A stretch of 64,000 bases of DNA from Melitaea cinxia (GCF_905220565.1 NC_059400.1:8020159-8084158), one strand, 5' to 3'. Counted from the first letter of the stretch, positions 32,808 through 45,372 are shown. The notes: generated by a model not told the origin, from the sequence alone. A program made the numbers and translations.

Positions 32808-33440
32808 AACCGACTTCCAAAAAAGGAGGAGGTTCTCAATTCGACTGTATTTTTTTTTAAATCTATGTTACATCAGAACTTTTGACCGGGTAGACCGATT
32901 TCGACAAATTTTGTTTTAATCGAAAGGTGGTGTGTGCCAATTGGTCCCATTTAAATTTATTTGAGATCTAACAACTACTTTTCGAGTTATATCTAATAAT
33001 GCGTTTTTACTTGACGCTTTTTTCGTCGACCTACGTTGTATTATACCGCATAACTTTCTACTGGATGTACCGATTTTGATAATTCTTTTTTTTGGAAAGG
33101 GGAGTTGGAAGGGGGGGGAGGGGGAGTCCCTAGTTTAGTACCATGATAAGGAAACCAGAATCTGATGATGGGATCCTAGAGAAATCGAGGGAAACTCTCG
33201 AAAATCCGCAATAACTTTTTACTGGGTGTACCGATTTTGATAACTTTTAATTTAATCGAAAGCTGATGTTTATCATGTTGTCACATATAAATTTTATCGA
33301 GATCTGATAACTACTTTTTGATAACTACTTTAATCTTTGATAACGCGTAGTTGCTTGACTATTTTTTCCTCGATCTACGTTGTATTACTTGTCGATGTAA
33401 TTGAAGTCGGTTTTTTTTTTCGTTTGTGAGCAAACACAAT
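32808..33440 (+). repeat. AACCGACTTC-family element, longest copy
   Basis: AACCGACTTCCAAAAAAGGA at 32808 and TTGAAGTCGG at 33410, then a T run and the hairpin GTTTGTGAGCAAAC at 33423-33436. Internally there are two diverged copies of a unit of about 175 bp (32872-33045 and 33217-33390), recognisable by TTACTGGGTGTACCGATTTT-like, TTTATCGAGATCTGATAACT-like and TTGACTATTTTTTCCTCGAT-like blocks. They are separated by a spacer with a G-rich run (33109-33124). It is non-coding. Confidence 0.8.
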
Positions 33441-36186
33441 TATTATCACTTGATATCTTCTATCTATATTGTACCGTACTGCTTTTTCGAGTTAGAGACA
33501 CTGTTGTATTGTTTCTGGAACGCAACGAGCATTTGTTCCTAAAACGAAGTGCTTTTTCTATGGGTAAAGCTCTGAAACATTTCTTAGCATATATTAATAA
33601 TGCATGACAGTTTGGTGACTTCCTAATATCAGATATGGCAATACGAGACCGTGCCCGCGTTGGGAATTAAGTAGTCACTGTATTACCACAACTATTTCAA
33701 AGTCGCCTGTCAACTTATCAACGTTTCTGTGATAATAATTGTTCTTTCCAGTGCGAAAACAATATTTGATAGTTTTAGGTACCGAACTGTACCAATATTT
33801 TTCGAAATGTGTATCCAGAGCACTCCTATTTACATATTAAATTAATAATTAAAAAAATAGCAATAATACGACTTAACATAACTTACGACCATAAATAAAT
33901 TAAATATAGATACTTTAGACGCGTTTTTTTTTTTTTTTTAAATTAACGTGTTGAGCGATTGGCGTTTCTTGTGGAAAGAGGTGAGTCCTAAAGACGACAA
34001 TTTTCGACAATGGAGAAACTCGAGTAAAAGGATAATAAATGGGAAACGGTACTTGGGATGAGGTTATCATTCGAGTGCGGAGACCGTTCATAAGTATCAC
34101 AAAGAAACATAAACCACTTTTTAATATGAAAAAGTGTGTCTATTATGAAGGACAGGATAGATACCATTGTTTTTTGTATGAAGATATTTACACACACAAA
34201 TGTACATTTATCAATAATATGATATTAAAAGAACAACTAACAACTCTCTTGGAGTTCTGAAGAATACAAACATGAACGTTTAATTTATATGTTTTATTTG
34301 TATATATATCTATACCCTATAAAATAACCTACTATTTAATTATTTTCGTTGGAGGTAATCGCTAACAAACTTAATATTTTTATTGAGTCTTTTATTTACT
34401 GGCACACTAAAAAATAGTATATAAATCTCTTATTACAAAGGAAAAGGAAAAGGTATAGAAGAAATAAGATATTACAATCTAGTTTAGTAACCGGACTGTA
34501 ACATAAGAATGGAAGAATTCTTGAATCATTTGACTTTTTTTGCCTTTAATAAATAATATTTACGTAAACATAAAAAAGATTGTTAGTCCTATTTTAAGCT
34601 TTTAAATACTCCCGCGACTAGACGCTGATGAAGAGGGATTTATCAAAGAATCCTACTCGTAAAACAATGGTATGTTACGGTTATAAAAATATTGCGCCAA
34701 TGTGTTTCCTCAGTAAGTAAGGAGCGGTTAGTGTATTAAACATGTTCCTTTACACACCTTGAGCTTAAAATAGCAACGCAAGTTAGCAACAACCCGATAG
34801 ACACTTGTGAGCTTTTAAGCTGAACCAGTAAATACTTAAAATTCTTATTTTTATGTTGCTGTAACAAAGTTTTGTTTTTTAACTAAAATCACAATTCGTA
34901 TTTATAAACGAAATAAATTTGCGAAACGCGTTTACAACTGGAGTTTAAATGCTTTAAAGACGTGATGCCAAGTAACTCAATATTTACTCCTGTGAGATGA
35001 ATTGGTACTTTGTGACTGTAATATATATTTAGATCAAATCTTGCTTGAAAACAAACTAAGTACGTCCTGGTAACTGGCAACAAACATTAGTCCCGTGCTT
35101 GTTAATCAATAATTATCTATGTACAAATTATGATTAATAGACGATTTACTCAGATTCAGCGATAGCACGGGACTCACTACTCGACGTAATAAAAGCGCAA
35201 CAGATTTATTGAGTATAATATGAGATAAATATATACATTGAAACTCCGTACACAATACAAATATTTATATTTAGAATTTCAATAATTATTATTTGTCTAT
35301 TAATTTATACTGTACAATATTTAAAACAATATTTTTTTTTATTCTCCTGAAACATTTCAGTTCTTATTTAATTGTAGGCATAATAATTAAAACACATTAT
35401 TTTAAATACAGTATATGTATTAATTAAGGCTCCAAATGCAAAGATAAGCCTTGTGAAAATAAATTTACAATTAGACGACAAAATGATGGTGGAGTTGAGC
35501 CTGATTTAGTCTCGTGAAAGAGTCCCGTGTGCACCGAACCAGTATGAAATATATAATATTCACGCTAATGCGCTAAAGCATAGAGAAAATTTTATGGGTT
35601 TCGGTACTTGCTGATTTAAAACGGGGCCATTTAACCATGAACTATAATTTTATTACAAGACAAATATTTTTAGCAACATAAAATTTTACAAAATGCAAAT
35701 GGACAAGTTTCGGACTTTTTCTTCTCAGTTACGTTTTACCTGAAAAATATCTAAGAAATATTAAAATCACTGATAACCGCTAAACCGTCTATCAATTGTT
35801 TTAAGATGATCGAATACATTTTATCAATCCTTTAACTTTTATCACTGATTTGCAAAAAACACAGCTAACTGTAATTCAAAAATAAGGTATAATACTATAA
35901 CATTGAGAGAAATTATATAAGATAAAGAGCTTAAATTATTTAATAGTTATTATACAAACATATAATAAAATTAAGTACAAGTATTGCATACATATAAACA
36001 AACATTTACGGAAACACTGTTAATCGGTAATTACAAACAAATACATTTATTTATTTTTTTGTATTACACACTGCATGATGCTAAAATCATTTCATCATCA
36101 TTACAAGAAAGCTATAGAAATCCACGAAATCCACATTTGTGCATTGTATTTCAGAAAATAAACTGGCTAATCCTTTTTAATAATAT
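33441..36186. other. No recognisable gene
   Basis: About 2.7 kb of AT-rich DNA. Short open frames at 33401-33607, 33915-34197, 34039-34260 and 34889-35083 overlap on opposite strands and show no domains. No repeats were recognised. Confidence 0.4.
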
Positions 36187-36196
36187 CATCATCATG

Positions 36197-36584
36197 AAGG
36201 GACTGGTCACCAAGTTTGAAGTCGCTCAACGTGCAATGGAACGGGCTATGCTTGGGGTTTCTCTCAAAGATAGGCTTAGAAATGAAACTATCCGCGAGAG
36301 AACCAAAGTAACCAACATAGCCCTCAGAATTAGCAAGTTGAAGTGGCAATGGGCTGGTCATCTGTGTCGCAGGACCGATGGCTGTTGGAGCAGGCGGGTC
36401 CTGGAATGGAGACCGCGTCTTTGCAAATGCAGTGTGGGACATCCTCCGGCCCGTTGGACCGACGATCTACGTAAGATTGCCGGTGTAGGCTTGATGAGGA
36501 TTGCGGAAAACCGGGATGTCTGGCGCGAAATTGGGAAGGCCTATGTCCAGCAGTGGACTGCAATAGGCTGAGCTGACTGACTGA
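36197..36584 (+). pseudogene. RTE LINE, 5'-truncated copy with target duplication
   Basis: This is the longest RTE coding relic in the window: about 120 codons reading AQRAMERAMLGVSLKDRLRN, TDGCWSRRVLEWRPRL, DDLRKIAGVGLMRIAENRDV and ending AYVQQWTAIG, the C-terminal domain of an RTE-type endonuclease/reverse transcriptase. The tail is AATAGGCTGAGCTGACTGAC. Perfect 10 bp direct repeats CATCATCATG lie at 36187-36196 and 36585-36594, so the insertion is 388 bp. The longer open frame starting at 35984 fuses unrelated upstream DNA to the insertion. All catalytic reverse-transcriptase boxes are upstream of the truncation and absent; it is inert. Confidence 0.9.
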
Positions 36585-36594
36585 CATCATCATG

Positions 36595-37419
36595 TGGCTC
36601 ACAGTTTATAAAAAACCGTGACTAAATGGATCTTAACAGAATAAAAATTCTAGATCACGACTTATTCTAATTTGCATATAATAAAAGATAAGTAATACTC
36701 AATCATTTTTCTTAGTAATCCGTCAAGCTTAGGATACTGCATCATAAGTCACTACATTTTTTTTACTTAATTCAATATATGTGAACTATATACCTATAAA
36801 GATATCAACTATATGCATATATGCTAAGAATACTTAACGATACGATTCGGGAAAAAATACTTATCATGACAAATATTTGTGCAAGGTTTGGTCACGCTGG
36901 TATGTGCGAATATCGTAAGCCGTTCCCTCTATAATACAATATTTGGACGTCGATGGTAATATGTTAATTTAAGTTTTTTTTAAGGTTGCCTTAAGTCAAA
37001 TACTGCATATTATACATACCAATAATTTATACTATAAAAAATATGTAGGTACGATGTATTATGTCGTAATGCCGCACTTCTACAAATTTTGGAGACATTT
37101 GGACATTATGACATCATCTCGTTATTTACGTACACCAAGAAATCGTCATTTGGTAATTTAAGGGAAGGTGAAGATTGAATTATTATTTTTTTTTGTCAGA
37201 GTCTGCAATACAATACTTTTCACTACGGGTCTTTAGGTATAAGTCTTAGAGTATACATATTACTACTACTGTAATGTAAACTCTAAGTAAATATGGGTTC
37301 TCATCCATTGATTTAAGTCGTAGAGCAACGCTTGACATTTCAGAATACATAGCTTTCCAATGGTTAGAGATTTATGAAAATGTTTTTCTCCAGTCTTACT
37401 GTTTTATGATTATAATAAA
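36595..37419. other. No recognisable gene
   Basis: AT-rich intergenic DNA with no supported element. Confidence 0.4.
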
Positions 37420-37482
37420 TAATTGTGTTTGCTGGCAAACGAAAAAAAAAATCGACTTCTATTACATCGACAACTAATACAC
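37420..37482 (-). repeat. AACCGACTTC-family terminal fragment
   Basis: AATTGTGTTTGCTGGCAAAC followed by an A run and ATCGACTTCTATTACATCGA: the hairpin end of the family only. Confidence 0.65.
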
Positions 37483-37488
37483 ATAGAC

Positions 37489-37652
37489 GTTGTGAGTTCG
37501 ATTCCCACCCCGAGTCTGGGTGTAACATAAATATTTATTTATATATAAAAAAAAATATGTAGCTATACCAGTCGGCTGTTACCTATAACACAAGCATTGA
37601 GTTGCTTACTTTAGAAACAGACGACCGTGTGTGTATTGTGTAGATATATATT
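37489..37652 (+). repeat. SINE family D copy (5'-truncated)
   Basis: It begins inside the B box (GTGAGTTCGATTCCCACC), followed by GAGTCTGGGTGTAACATAAA, an A/T-rich middle, and CCGACTGG/CAGTCGGCTGTTACC and ACAAGCATTGAGTTGCTTAC, ending near GACGACCGTGTGTGTATTGT. The A box is gone. Confidence 0.75.
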
Positions 37653-37942
37653 TATTTAAATACATCAAAAAAAAACTTGTACAAATATCTTCATTCTTTC
37701 TTCAGCTATTTTTGTCGTCCATTTGTTATTACTGCTGTAATGGATAAGTAAAAACGCTGTTAAGAATGTATTTTTTGATACCTTATTAAACGTACGAAAA
37801 ATGAATTTACTATTAAATAGTTCAAGCTATGTTTTATAAAGATATACTTGAATGAAAATACTTTACTGTGTGTGATAAAAATTACAAATGTAGAACGATA
37901 AACCGTAATATTAATATTTTTACTTGATTTCACGATCACTAT

Positions 37943-38046
37943 TCAGCCTGTAACATACCACTGTTGGGCATATGCCTCGTTCTCCATGTAGGAAAAGGAT
38001 TAGCGCTTAATCCACCACGCTGCTCGACTGCGGGTTGGTGAAATAT
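37943..38046 (-). repeat. SINE family C tail fragment
   Basis: The plus strand reads CAGCCTGTAACATACCACTG, TTGGGCATATGCC, TTAATCCACCACGCTGCTCG and GCGGGTTGGTG, the last third of family C in reverse. Confidence 0.7.
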
Positions 38047-38350
38047 CTATATATAGATTTTAACAAGAAAAATAAATTCCTGGAATCGTGATATATGAAC
38101 GAAATGATTGTTACTTATCGGATTCGATATAGCCATGAATCATATGATATTTGCATGCTAAACTTTGCAATGTGTTTACTAAGTAGCCTGTGGGTTTATT
38201 TTCTGATGTAATTGTGGGCGTGGCGTATGGAGAACTAATAGCATTAATTCGTTCGTCGTCATACTAATGACTTATGTTATTCGTCATGGTTGTCGTCACT
38301 ATTATACAAACGGAGAATTTTCTGTTCTCTTCTAGTCATTGCGTTTATTA

Positions 38351-38570
38351 TCTATACTAATATTATAAAGCTGAAGAATTTGTTTGTTTGTTTGTTTTTT
38401 GAACGCGCTAATCTCATGAACTATTGGTCCGATTTGAAAAATTCTTTCAGTGTTATATAGCCCATTTATCGAGGAAGGCTATAGGCTGTATATCATCACG
38501 CTAAGACCAATGGGAGCGGAATAACAACGAAGCATGTTTCAAAATCAGGGTTTTTTTCCTTTTGAGAGCT
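38351..38570 (+). mobile_element. Helitron-like element 5' end, truncated
   Basis: TCTATACTAATATTATAAAG at 38351, preceded by A, followed by (GTTT)n, TTTTTTGAACGCGCTAATCT and a TTGGTCCGATTTGAAAAATT block. The same 5' end occurs at 58389 on the minus strand. No 3' CTAG end was located. Confidence 0.55.
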
Positions 38571-38639
38571 TCCCCAATTAGCTCAAAGAAACTGTTCCAC
38601 CATTCCAAAAAAATAAACGCCTGACACTTGACGGTCTTC

Positions 38640-38790
38640 AGTAAGATTTAGTCCTATGTTGAGGCTTCAGAAACACACATAATACACAAGCACAAACGCG
38701 CAGACCACGACATACAACTGTATGTGTGGGGATCGAATCCACGACTGTCCAACAGCCAATGCTGTAACCGCTGCACTAACGCGTCGTAAA
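38640..38790 (-). repeat. SINE with tRNA-like head, type 3
   Basis: The minus strand starts ACGACGCGTTAGTGCAGCGG (A box) and continues GTCGTGGATTCGATCCCCAC (B box), then ACATACAGTTGTATGTCGTG. The head resembles the 50.5 kb family C head but the body differs. The tail end is uncertain. Confidence 0.6.
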
Positions 38791-39214
38791 ATGTCATTTT
38801 AATACATCATGTGTATTAAAAATAGAAAACATATTAAATGTAAATACTTTATGATTAAAATACATTTAACAACTATTGATTCTAAATTTTATCTTTATAA
38901 AAGATAAACGGGCAAAGAAAATAAATAATGAACGATTTTATAATCAAAATTAACTACGATATACTCAAATATATCGTTGTGGTTCAGTGGAGACCTTAAT
39001 TAAAATCACTGGTGTAATGCATGGTTTGACAAAATTAATGAAATATTTATAACTGCCTACCATATCAAAGAATTTTATCAAAATATATATTCTTTTAAAG
39101 ATTATGATATGAAAAATCGGTTCTTCATTATATAAATTTGTTTCACTTATGACTACAAAAAATACGATACATACGTAAAATTTATAGTAACGTAAAACCG
39201 TTCTTATATTCCAA
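38791..39214. other. No recognisable gene
   Basis: AT-rich DNA. The minus frame at 38965-39357 overlaps the adjacent Helitron and is not supported. Confidence 0.4.
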
Positions 39215-39386
39215 CTAGCTGCCCGGGCAGACTTCTTTCTGCCAAAATTTAATAGTATTTTTTTTTGTATTAAAACCTTCCATGGGCCGAATTTAGTTTT
39301 ATTTATTTTTTTTTTTTTAATTAGCCGAATCGGTCGAGCTATTCTCGAGTTATGCACTTAGCAACATTCATTTTTATTTATATAGA
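39215..39386 (-). mobile_element. Short Helitron-like element (172 bp)
   Basis: The minus strand begins TCTATATAAATAAAAATGAA at 39386 after A and ends GCCCGGGCAGCTAG at 39215 before T. GCCCGGGC is a palindrome four bases from the end of the element. It is clearly related to 1857-2024 by its 5' end. Confidence 0.75.
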
Positions 39387-40369
39387 TTATTAACCTAATA
39401 AAACATAATATTTTAATTAGGATAAATGAAACAGCAGTTTTATTCGTAACGAACTGATCAATCGCTTAAAAAGGACGTGAAAACAGTTTGAACAATTACT
39501 AAAAAATTATAAATGGAAAATAAATTAAGCTACCTCAATAGAACAATCTAGCTCTGACGTAAATTTCCAGAGAATCCATTTCCATTCTATAGAACGCTTA
39601 AACACTAAGAACTATTTATCGTTACTTTGAACTTCCGCTGATTGAAGGTAAAGAATTCAAACATTGCTCATTGCTCTAATCGTCGAGTACGCTGATTTAT
39701 TAGCTTCTATTAGCTACGGCATGCTGATATAAATACTATCGAGTGTATTCAGTAACAATTCAAATTTATAACACTTAGATCAAAATATACCTACGAATGG
39801 AATTAATTTATATTAATATAATTTTGATATGAATGTGCCATAGACTCCATAGTGGATAAAACAGGAAATTTGGTTTTCACTCAATACAGTTTCTACATTA
39901 TGTCATTGAAATATATACTTGTCCGACAGGTTAGATCAAAATACCATATTTAATTTTAATTATGTTACATATACAAGATGTAATTATATATTTAATTTTA
40001 GCAGCCCAACTTATTTAATTTATTTTAGTTTCTTCTTTGCTTACTATAAGTGGTTAAAAATGGCTTGACTATTAAAAACATGTCTGGAACTTTTCTCTGA
40101 ATGTTTTTCATTCATATTTAAATCATATAAATTATGTGGTCTAAAGAAATATTTATACAATTGGCATATGAAGTATGAGATCATTTCAATAAAACGTGTC
40201 TCACTATTAATGTACCTATGTATTTCCTTTTTTGAATACCAATTTTTATTTTTTCTATATTTTAATATAAATACTATTTTTTAACTAATAAAATTAAACT
40301 AGTAATGTAAATAGAAATATAATACGTAGTTATAACGGGTAAAGTATATACAATCAAAACAAAACATAA
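39387..40369. other. No recognisable gene
   Basis: AT-rich intergenic DNA with no supported element. Confidence 0.4.
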
Positions 40370-41495
40370 CTTTATTCAAATAGGCTTCAAAAGCACCGAA
40401 TTTTATTTATAATTTAATTCGAATCGTCATTTTACAAATAAATGTATTGATTATGTTTTAAAGTGCGTCTACCAATTTGGAATAAACAATTCCACAGAAA
40501 ATAATCGGCAAGAATCTCTGTAGTTACATTTTAAAAAAAACTATATTAATAAAATTGGCAATATCTTGCATAAAACACCGTCACAAAATCCACACATCTT
40601 TATCATTAATATAATCCTCCTCTGAATAATAAGCTTTAGCTATTAATTTATTTTTAATACAAACCTTAAAATTTATTCTCAATCAATTACAAAATCGCTA
40701 GTGGGATTTTATTATACATGCGAATAGCATAACTCAGAAAAGAGACGTTTACTTAGTGCAGTCGGAAACTTGGAATTCCAATTTTATCATTCCTTCCTCG
40801 TGTTTAACATTCTGCGATTATTACTATTTATGTCATAACAATCGATATTTCTGTAAATATACGTAATTTTGTTATAAATATAATGTGAAGCGATTGTTGA
40901 TATGTCTACCTTCCCCACCACCACTCGAGCTTCAAGATTATAAATGCCGCGAAAAGCCCTTTTTAGTAAAATAAATACAGTCTCAATATCTGTAGCATTA
41001 CCCCACAGTAAAAGACGGTAAGACATAACACTATAGAAACAGCTAAAGTATATTAAACGTGCAGTAGCAACGTGGGTCAGTTGACGAATTTTTCCAACTG
41101 CGAATGCTGAGTCTACCAGTCAAGGATAACAAATGGGATTTCCAATGAAGTTTTGAATCCAAATTTAACCCTAAGGAAACTGTAGCGTAAGTAACAATGA
41201 GACTCACGTTATTTATTTCGAAATTATAATTCAGCTGCTTAATATCGGTCAATACAAACACAATCCACTTGATTTTCTTGTCGTTCTAAACCAAGTTGTT
41301 TGTTTAAAACCTATCTTGAATTTGCGATAAGGAACGGTTCACGTCATCATATTTTTTTAATCAACTATAAAAATAAACGAAGTATCATCAGCAAAAATAA
41401 ACACTATATCACATATATCCTTAACATAATATGGTAGTTCATTTATATATATTGAAAAGGAAAAGAAACTAAAATTGATCCCTGTGAAACGCTCA
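40370..41495 (-). pseudogene. Jockey/CR1-like LINE reverse transcriptase relic
   Basis: Reading the minus strand and allowing frameshifts gives GV.QGSIL..F.F (RT box), then LPYYVKDICD, then FADDTSFIFIVD, which contains the catalytic FADD box. It is followed by QLNYNFEINNVSL, SLGLNLDSKLHWKSHLLSL, MSYRLLLWGN.TDI, LKRAFRGIYNLEARV and a degraded C-terminus equivalent to KLISKAYYS..DYINDK. The order fits the C-terminal half of a Jockey/CR1-group LINE. Stops and frameshifts at many points make it a fossil. The 3' end lies near 40370 and is shared with the 31135-31435 fragment. Confidence 0.8.
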
Positions 41496-41992
41496 TTTTA
41501 GCATAGATCCAGAAGACGTCTTTCCGTATATAGATACATGTTAAATTCTAATAGTAAGATATAATGCAATGAAATTAAGAGCTTTTCCAATAATACCATA
41601 ATATTCAAGTTTACTCAATAGAATTATATAATATACCTATATAATAAAATTCAAGCATTTTATAGAAAGCCAAATCTTCAGCTGGCAATTTACATAATAC
41701 GCGTTAAGGGCCCTGAGAGAATTTTGCGTAAGTAACTAGCATAACCTAACGATTAGTTTTTAATTTTCTTCAATACTACTACTATGCAAGAGTTTGTGTT
41801 ATGAGTTTAACAGGTAAAGAGTCAGAGAGATTGAATCTGAAGCTTTTATATTTTTCCACTGTAATACTTGATTTAAAAATATGAAGAACTTAAAGCATTA
41901 TTTTATTTTATTTTTTTTTATAGTTTATTAGCAACTTATAATATAATAATAATAATTAGATAAATAACATTAAACTAAAAAAAAAACCTTAA

Positions 41993-41993
<1 letters not shown>
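41496..41993. other. No recognisable gene
   Basis: AT-rich DNA; an A/T-rich stretch with TTTTATTTTATTTTTTTTTA at about 41900 may be a LINE tail. Confidence 0.35.

Positions 41994-42031
<38 letters not shown>
41994..42031. repeat. (TA)n microsatellite
   Basis: About 19 TA units directly downstream (minus strand) of the RLE-type LINE relic's stop codon. Confidence 0.95.
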
Positions 42032-42035
<4 letters not shown>

Positions 42036-42044
42036 ATATAATAA

Positions 42045-43470
42045 TTAAAAAATATTATTAAAAGGAGTCCCTTTAGGCAAGGTTCCGAAGATACTGGCAG
42101 CGTTCCCCCTTTGAATAGCTAGACTAATTCTTTGTCCGAAGTAGCTGCTAGCTCTTCGGTCTCCTGTGACGTCGAATAACCTTTTCGATATTTCCTTAAA
42201 AAGTGTTATAGCACTAGGACCCCACGGACCAAAGGTCTCGACACCGAATGGGACAAAATCATATTCGGAGCCTAGACCCCTGTATTTGTCTGCTTTTGTT
42301 TTTTCCGCCGCTTCACAAGTCGCACCAGCTCTGTTGTTGGTTCCATGTAGATGGGAAGGGGCCAGCGTGTCTGAACAGGTTGCATCCCATACCAGCACCC
42401 GGCCCATCTTCCATGGAATCAAACTCATACTGTCCGGTCTCTTGCCATCGTCTCTTGCAATACCAGTCGGCTCAAGTAGACTTGGCACGTTGACGGTGGC
42501 AAGGGACCGGCGTATGATATCGTTAAGTGCGGCATGTCGCGAGAAGCGGCCTGCACTTTTTAGGCATGACAGACCGTGATGTCCTAGCTTATCGACATCA
42601 CTGCCACAGGGACATTTATGAGGAGCGCAGACCGGAACCCCAAGCCGTAGACAGGTTGCGATTCGGAGTGTGTCAGGCTCAAGAAATGTTCCTGTATTTG
42701 TCGAAGGGTACGCGTGAAGCCAAAAGCCTAGCACGCGCAGAGCCTGTACTACAGCTTAAAAGATTTTCATAAGTCAATTTGCAGTTTATGTTGTCCCAGC
42801 TCCTCTGTGAATTTGGAGAAACTGGAAAATTTTGACCTGGGCATGCAATTAAGAAAGCGTTTCTAGCTTCTTCCAAACCAGCAATCTCAAAGTTTGAAGG
42901 GGATGCCCTTAAAATTTTACTTATGAGATTTGCTGAACTATGGGCAGAAGATAGAAAGGCTGGTAAAGCGACACTGGAAATTTTGCGAATCCCTAAACCA
43001 CCATAACGGATAGGTAGGGAGGGATGCTTGGGTCCAAGATTGCTCGTTCAGTTGCATATTAAGAATCGATTCTAAGCTAATTTTGATTAAGTCGTCTACT
43101 TGTGTTAAAAGATCTGGGTGATTCCAAAAGAAGCAGCAACGGAGCGCATACGTAAATTTAGGGACGAAAAGACAATATTTTAAGATGCAAAGTGCATAAT
43201 GTGGACTAATTTCAAGGAGACGGTCAACTGAATTTTGAAATTTAGTGAATGAATTATTAATATATTCAGAAATACATTCATCAAAAATTGGAGAACCTAA
43301 AAGGTAAAGCGAGTTACTGTTCACTATTTTAATATTTGGAGCCAAAATATTAAATTATTGTTTTACGTCATTTAAATTTAAGTCGCAGTTATTTATAAAA
43401 AGTTGGCATTTGCTAAAATTAAGTTCCAAACCAACAACATTAATTGAATATCTTCCTCGTTTTTCGTACT
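42045..43470 (-). pseudogene. RLE-type (R2-superfamily-like) LINE relic: RT end, zinc knuckle and endonuclease
   Basis: The minus strand reads, in order: VVGLELNFSKCQLFI (a post-YADD reverse-transcriptase motif) near 43440; an in-frame TAA near 43350; LAPNIKIVNSNSLYLLGSPI onward to about 42960; a frameshift; SSANLISKILRASPSNFEI and GLEEARNAF to about 42720; another frameshift; then an open 229-codon segment to 42045. That segment holds a zinc knuckle (CPCGSDVDKLGHHGLSC, C-X-C-X8-H-X4-C) and a restriction-like endonuclease signature (KRPDSMSLIP..., VLVWDATCSD, then a K-A-DKY block). These features define RLE-bearing LINEs. The 5' half is missing and at least three disabling changes are present. 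GC content is higher than the surroundings. Two plus-strand open frames here are antisense shadows. Confidence 0.82.
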
Positions 43471-45049
43471 TTTTTCTGAATAGCATTTTATTCACCCAAA
43501 AAATTGGTGCGGCCTCACAACGTAGACAGCTCCATGACGTCACTGAAATAACCTTAGGCTAATTTTGTACTATCAGTGTTAATCACCTTGCCATTGCAAT
43601 GATGCTGCCATGTTTACCATGCTATGTCATATAAAGCGTGTTTGTCATTTAAGGTGCGTTTTTGATATTTTATATACAGTAATTATTTATTGTTTATGTG
43701 TTATAGTATTGATTAAAAAAAATACTAATGAATTCATCAATAAGTATTGCCCAAACTTTATAAAAATATATTGAACACAGTAAAATGTCTAACAATTGTA
43801 AACAAACAAAAGGTGGTTAAAATTTCTAACTAATTTATATCTTTCGTCCAAAAACTATTTATGAATTAATTTTCCATATTTTCAATAGACGTCGTAATAT
43901 AGAATAGATACACTAAATGTAAACTACATTTTTATTTGTTTCCTTATGCCAGTATTTTTTAGCAGAGGTACTAAAAACATGAAGTACCCATAGACGAGAA
44001 TTAGAGTTCCGATATAAAATTACCTTTTTACGTCTGTAGTAACTACACTTGCTATTTTCGTCACAACATCACATAACTAATTACAAATACTAAAATCGCA
44101 GAAACCACAATATTCTGTATTTCTGTATCTTAATATTTTTATTCATTTTTACCAGTTCTGCTGACATTGTTACTTGACGTCTCTATATAAATGACTTTTT
44201 GTTACCGCCCATAATTTAATCGTCACTAAGTGCCTTCTTCGCCGTTATAGATTGAATCTTAAATCTGTGGTTAAAACTATCAGACTAGTGACGATATCTA
44301 ACAATTAAAAAATTATGAGATACTAATTTCTTCACTACCGAATTCCACTTTATTTATACATTATTTTTATTCATTCTTTATGAATCTAAAAATTTAATTT
44401 TACCTTGTAAGTATAACCCCTTTTATCTCTTACCGCTAAAGTCTGTTCGTAACTTATGTACAAAATAATCTTTATCATCACCTAATAAAACAGGTCCTTA
44501 ATATTATAAATCTAAAGATATATAGATCAAATTTTACGAGAAAGATTTATTGACTATAAAAACATCTCTATACGGTTCATAGAAGCGGAACAGTAGCCAT
44601 AAACGTCAACTCATTTAGAACCGAGACGTACTCGTCTATTAGACGCTCTCCGAGTTAAGCGACGTGAAGTTTTGATATAAAATATAGTGTGCGACATAAC
44701 GCAACCGATACTTAACGTGACATAATTTAAGTAACAACATTAGTAATTTGTTTACGTTAATAGTTGAGTCGGCGAACTTTGAACATTTTCTTCGTACATA
44801 TTTCGATTTCCTTTAATTTATATGACGACGTGTTAACACAATAGAATGATCAGGACAAACACGAGACAGCCAATCGTGTGTGCCGAAACCACCACATGCC
44901 ACCTGCTCACAATATTTGTATCTGTATCTATCATACATAGACATCGGGTCATAGACATAGCCTGGTCGAGCTTTATTCGATCCCATGCCCTTTCATCATT
45001 AAGGTATTCAGTAATGTTATTATAGGCTTTACTATATAAAGCTCGCTAC
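43471..45049. other. No recognisable gene
   Basis: AT-rich DNA, 1.6 kb, with no supported exon or element. Confidence 0.4.
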
Positions 45050-45372
45050 GCTACAGCCTGTAATATCCCACTACTGGGCATAGGCCCATGGGCTTTCCCC
45101 TATAGGAGAAAGATCAGAGCTTAATCCACCACGCTGCTCCAATGCGGGTTGGCGGATATATTCCCTACTATGAGTAACGATCGCTATCAGGTGTACATGA
45201 TAACAACCGGGACCGACGGCTTAACGTGCTCTCCGAGGCACGATGGGGAGACCCCTCAAGGACTGCCCAAACACCCAGACCACGGCAAACACGTGTATGG
45301 CCAATACAAATGTTTGTCATGTGCGGGGATCGAGCCCGCAACCGCCAGCGCAACAGGTAAAGACAGAGATTG
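45050..45372 (-). repeat. SINE family C copy, near full length
   Basis: The plus strand starts at the tail CTACAGCCTGTAATATCCCA and extends to the head, CGGGGATCGAGCCCGCAACC (B box reversed) and GCGCAACAGGTAAAGACAGA. The body contains TGATAGCGATCG reversed and GGCAAACACGTGTATGGCCA. Open frames on both strands across it are incidental. Confidence 0.83.

Noticed and set aside
35984..36196. N-terminal extension of the 195-codon frame that ends in the RTE relic
   Set aside because: The RTE insertion starts at 36197, marked by a target duplication; the upstream codons are unrelated flanking DNA.
42166..42772. Plus-strand open frames of 81-137 codons
   Set aside because: They are antisense shadows of the RLE-type LINE, whose minus-strand frame holds the zinc knuckle and endonuclease motifs.
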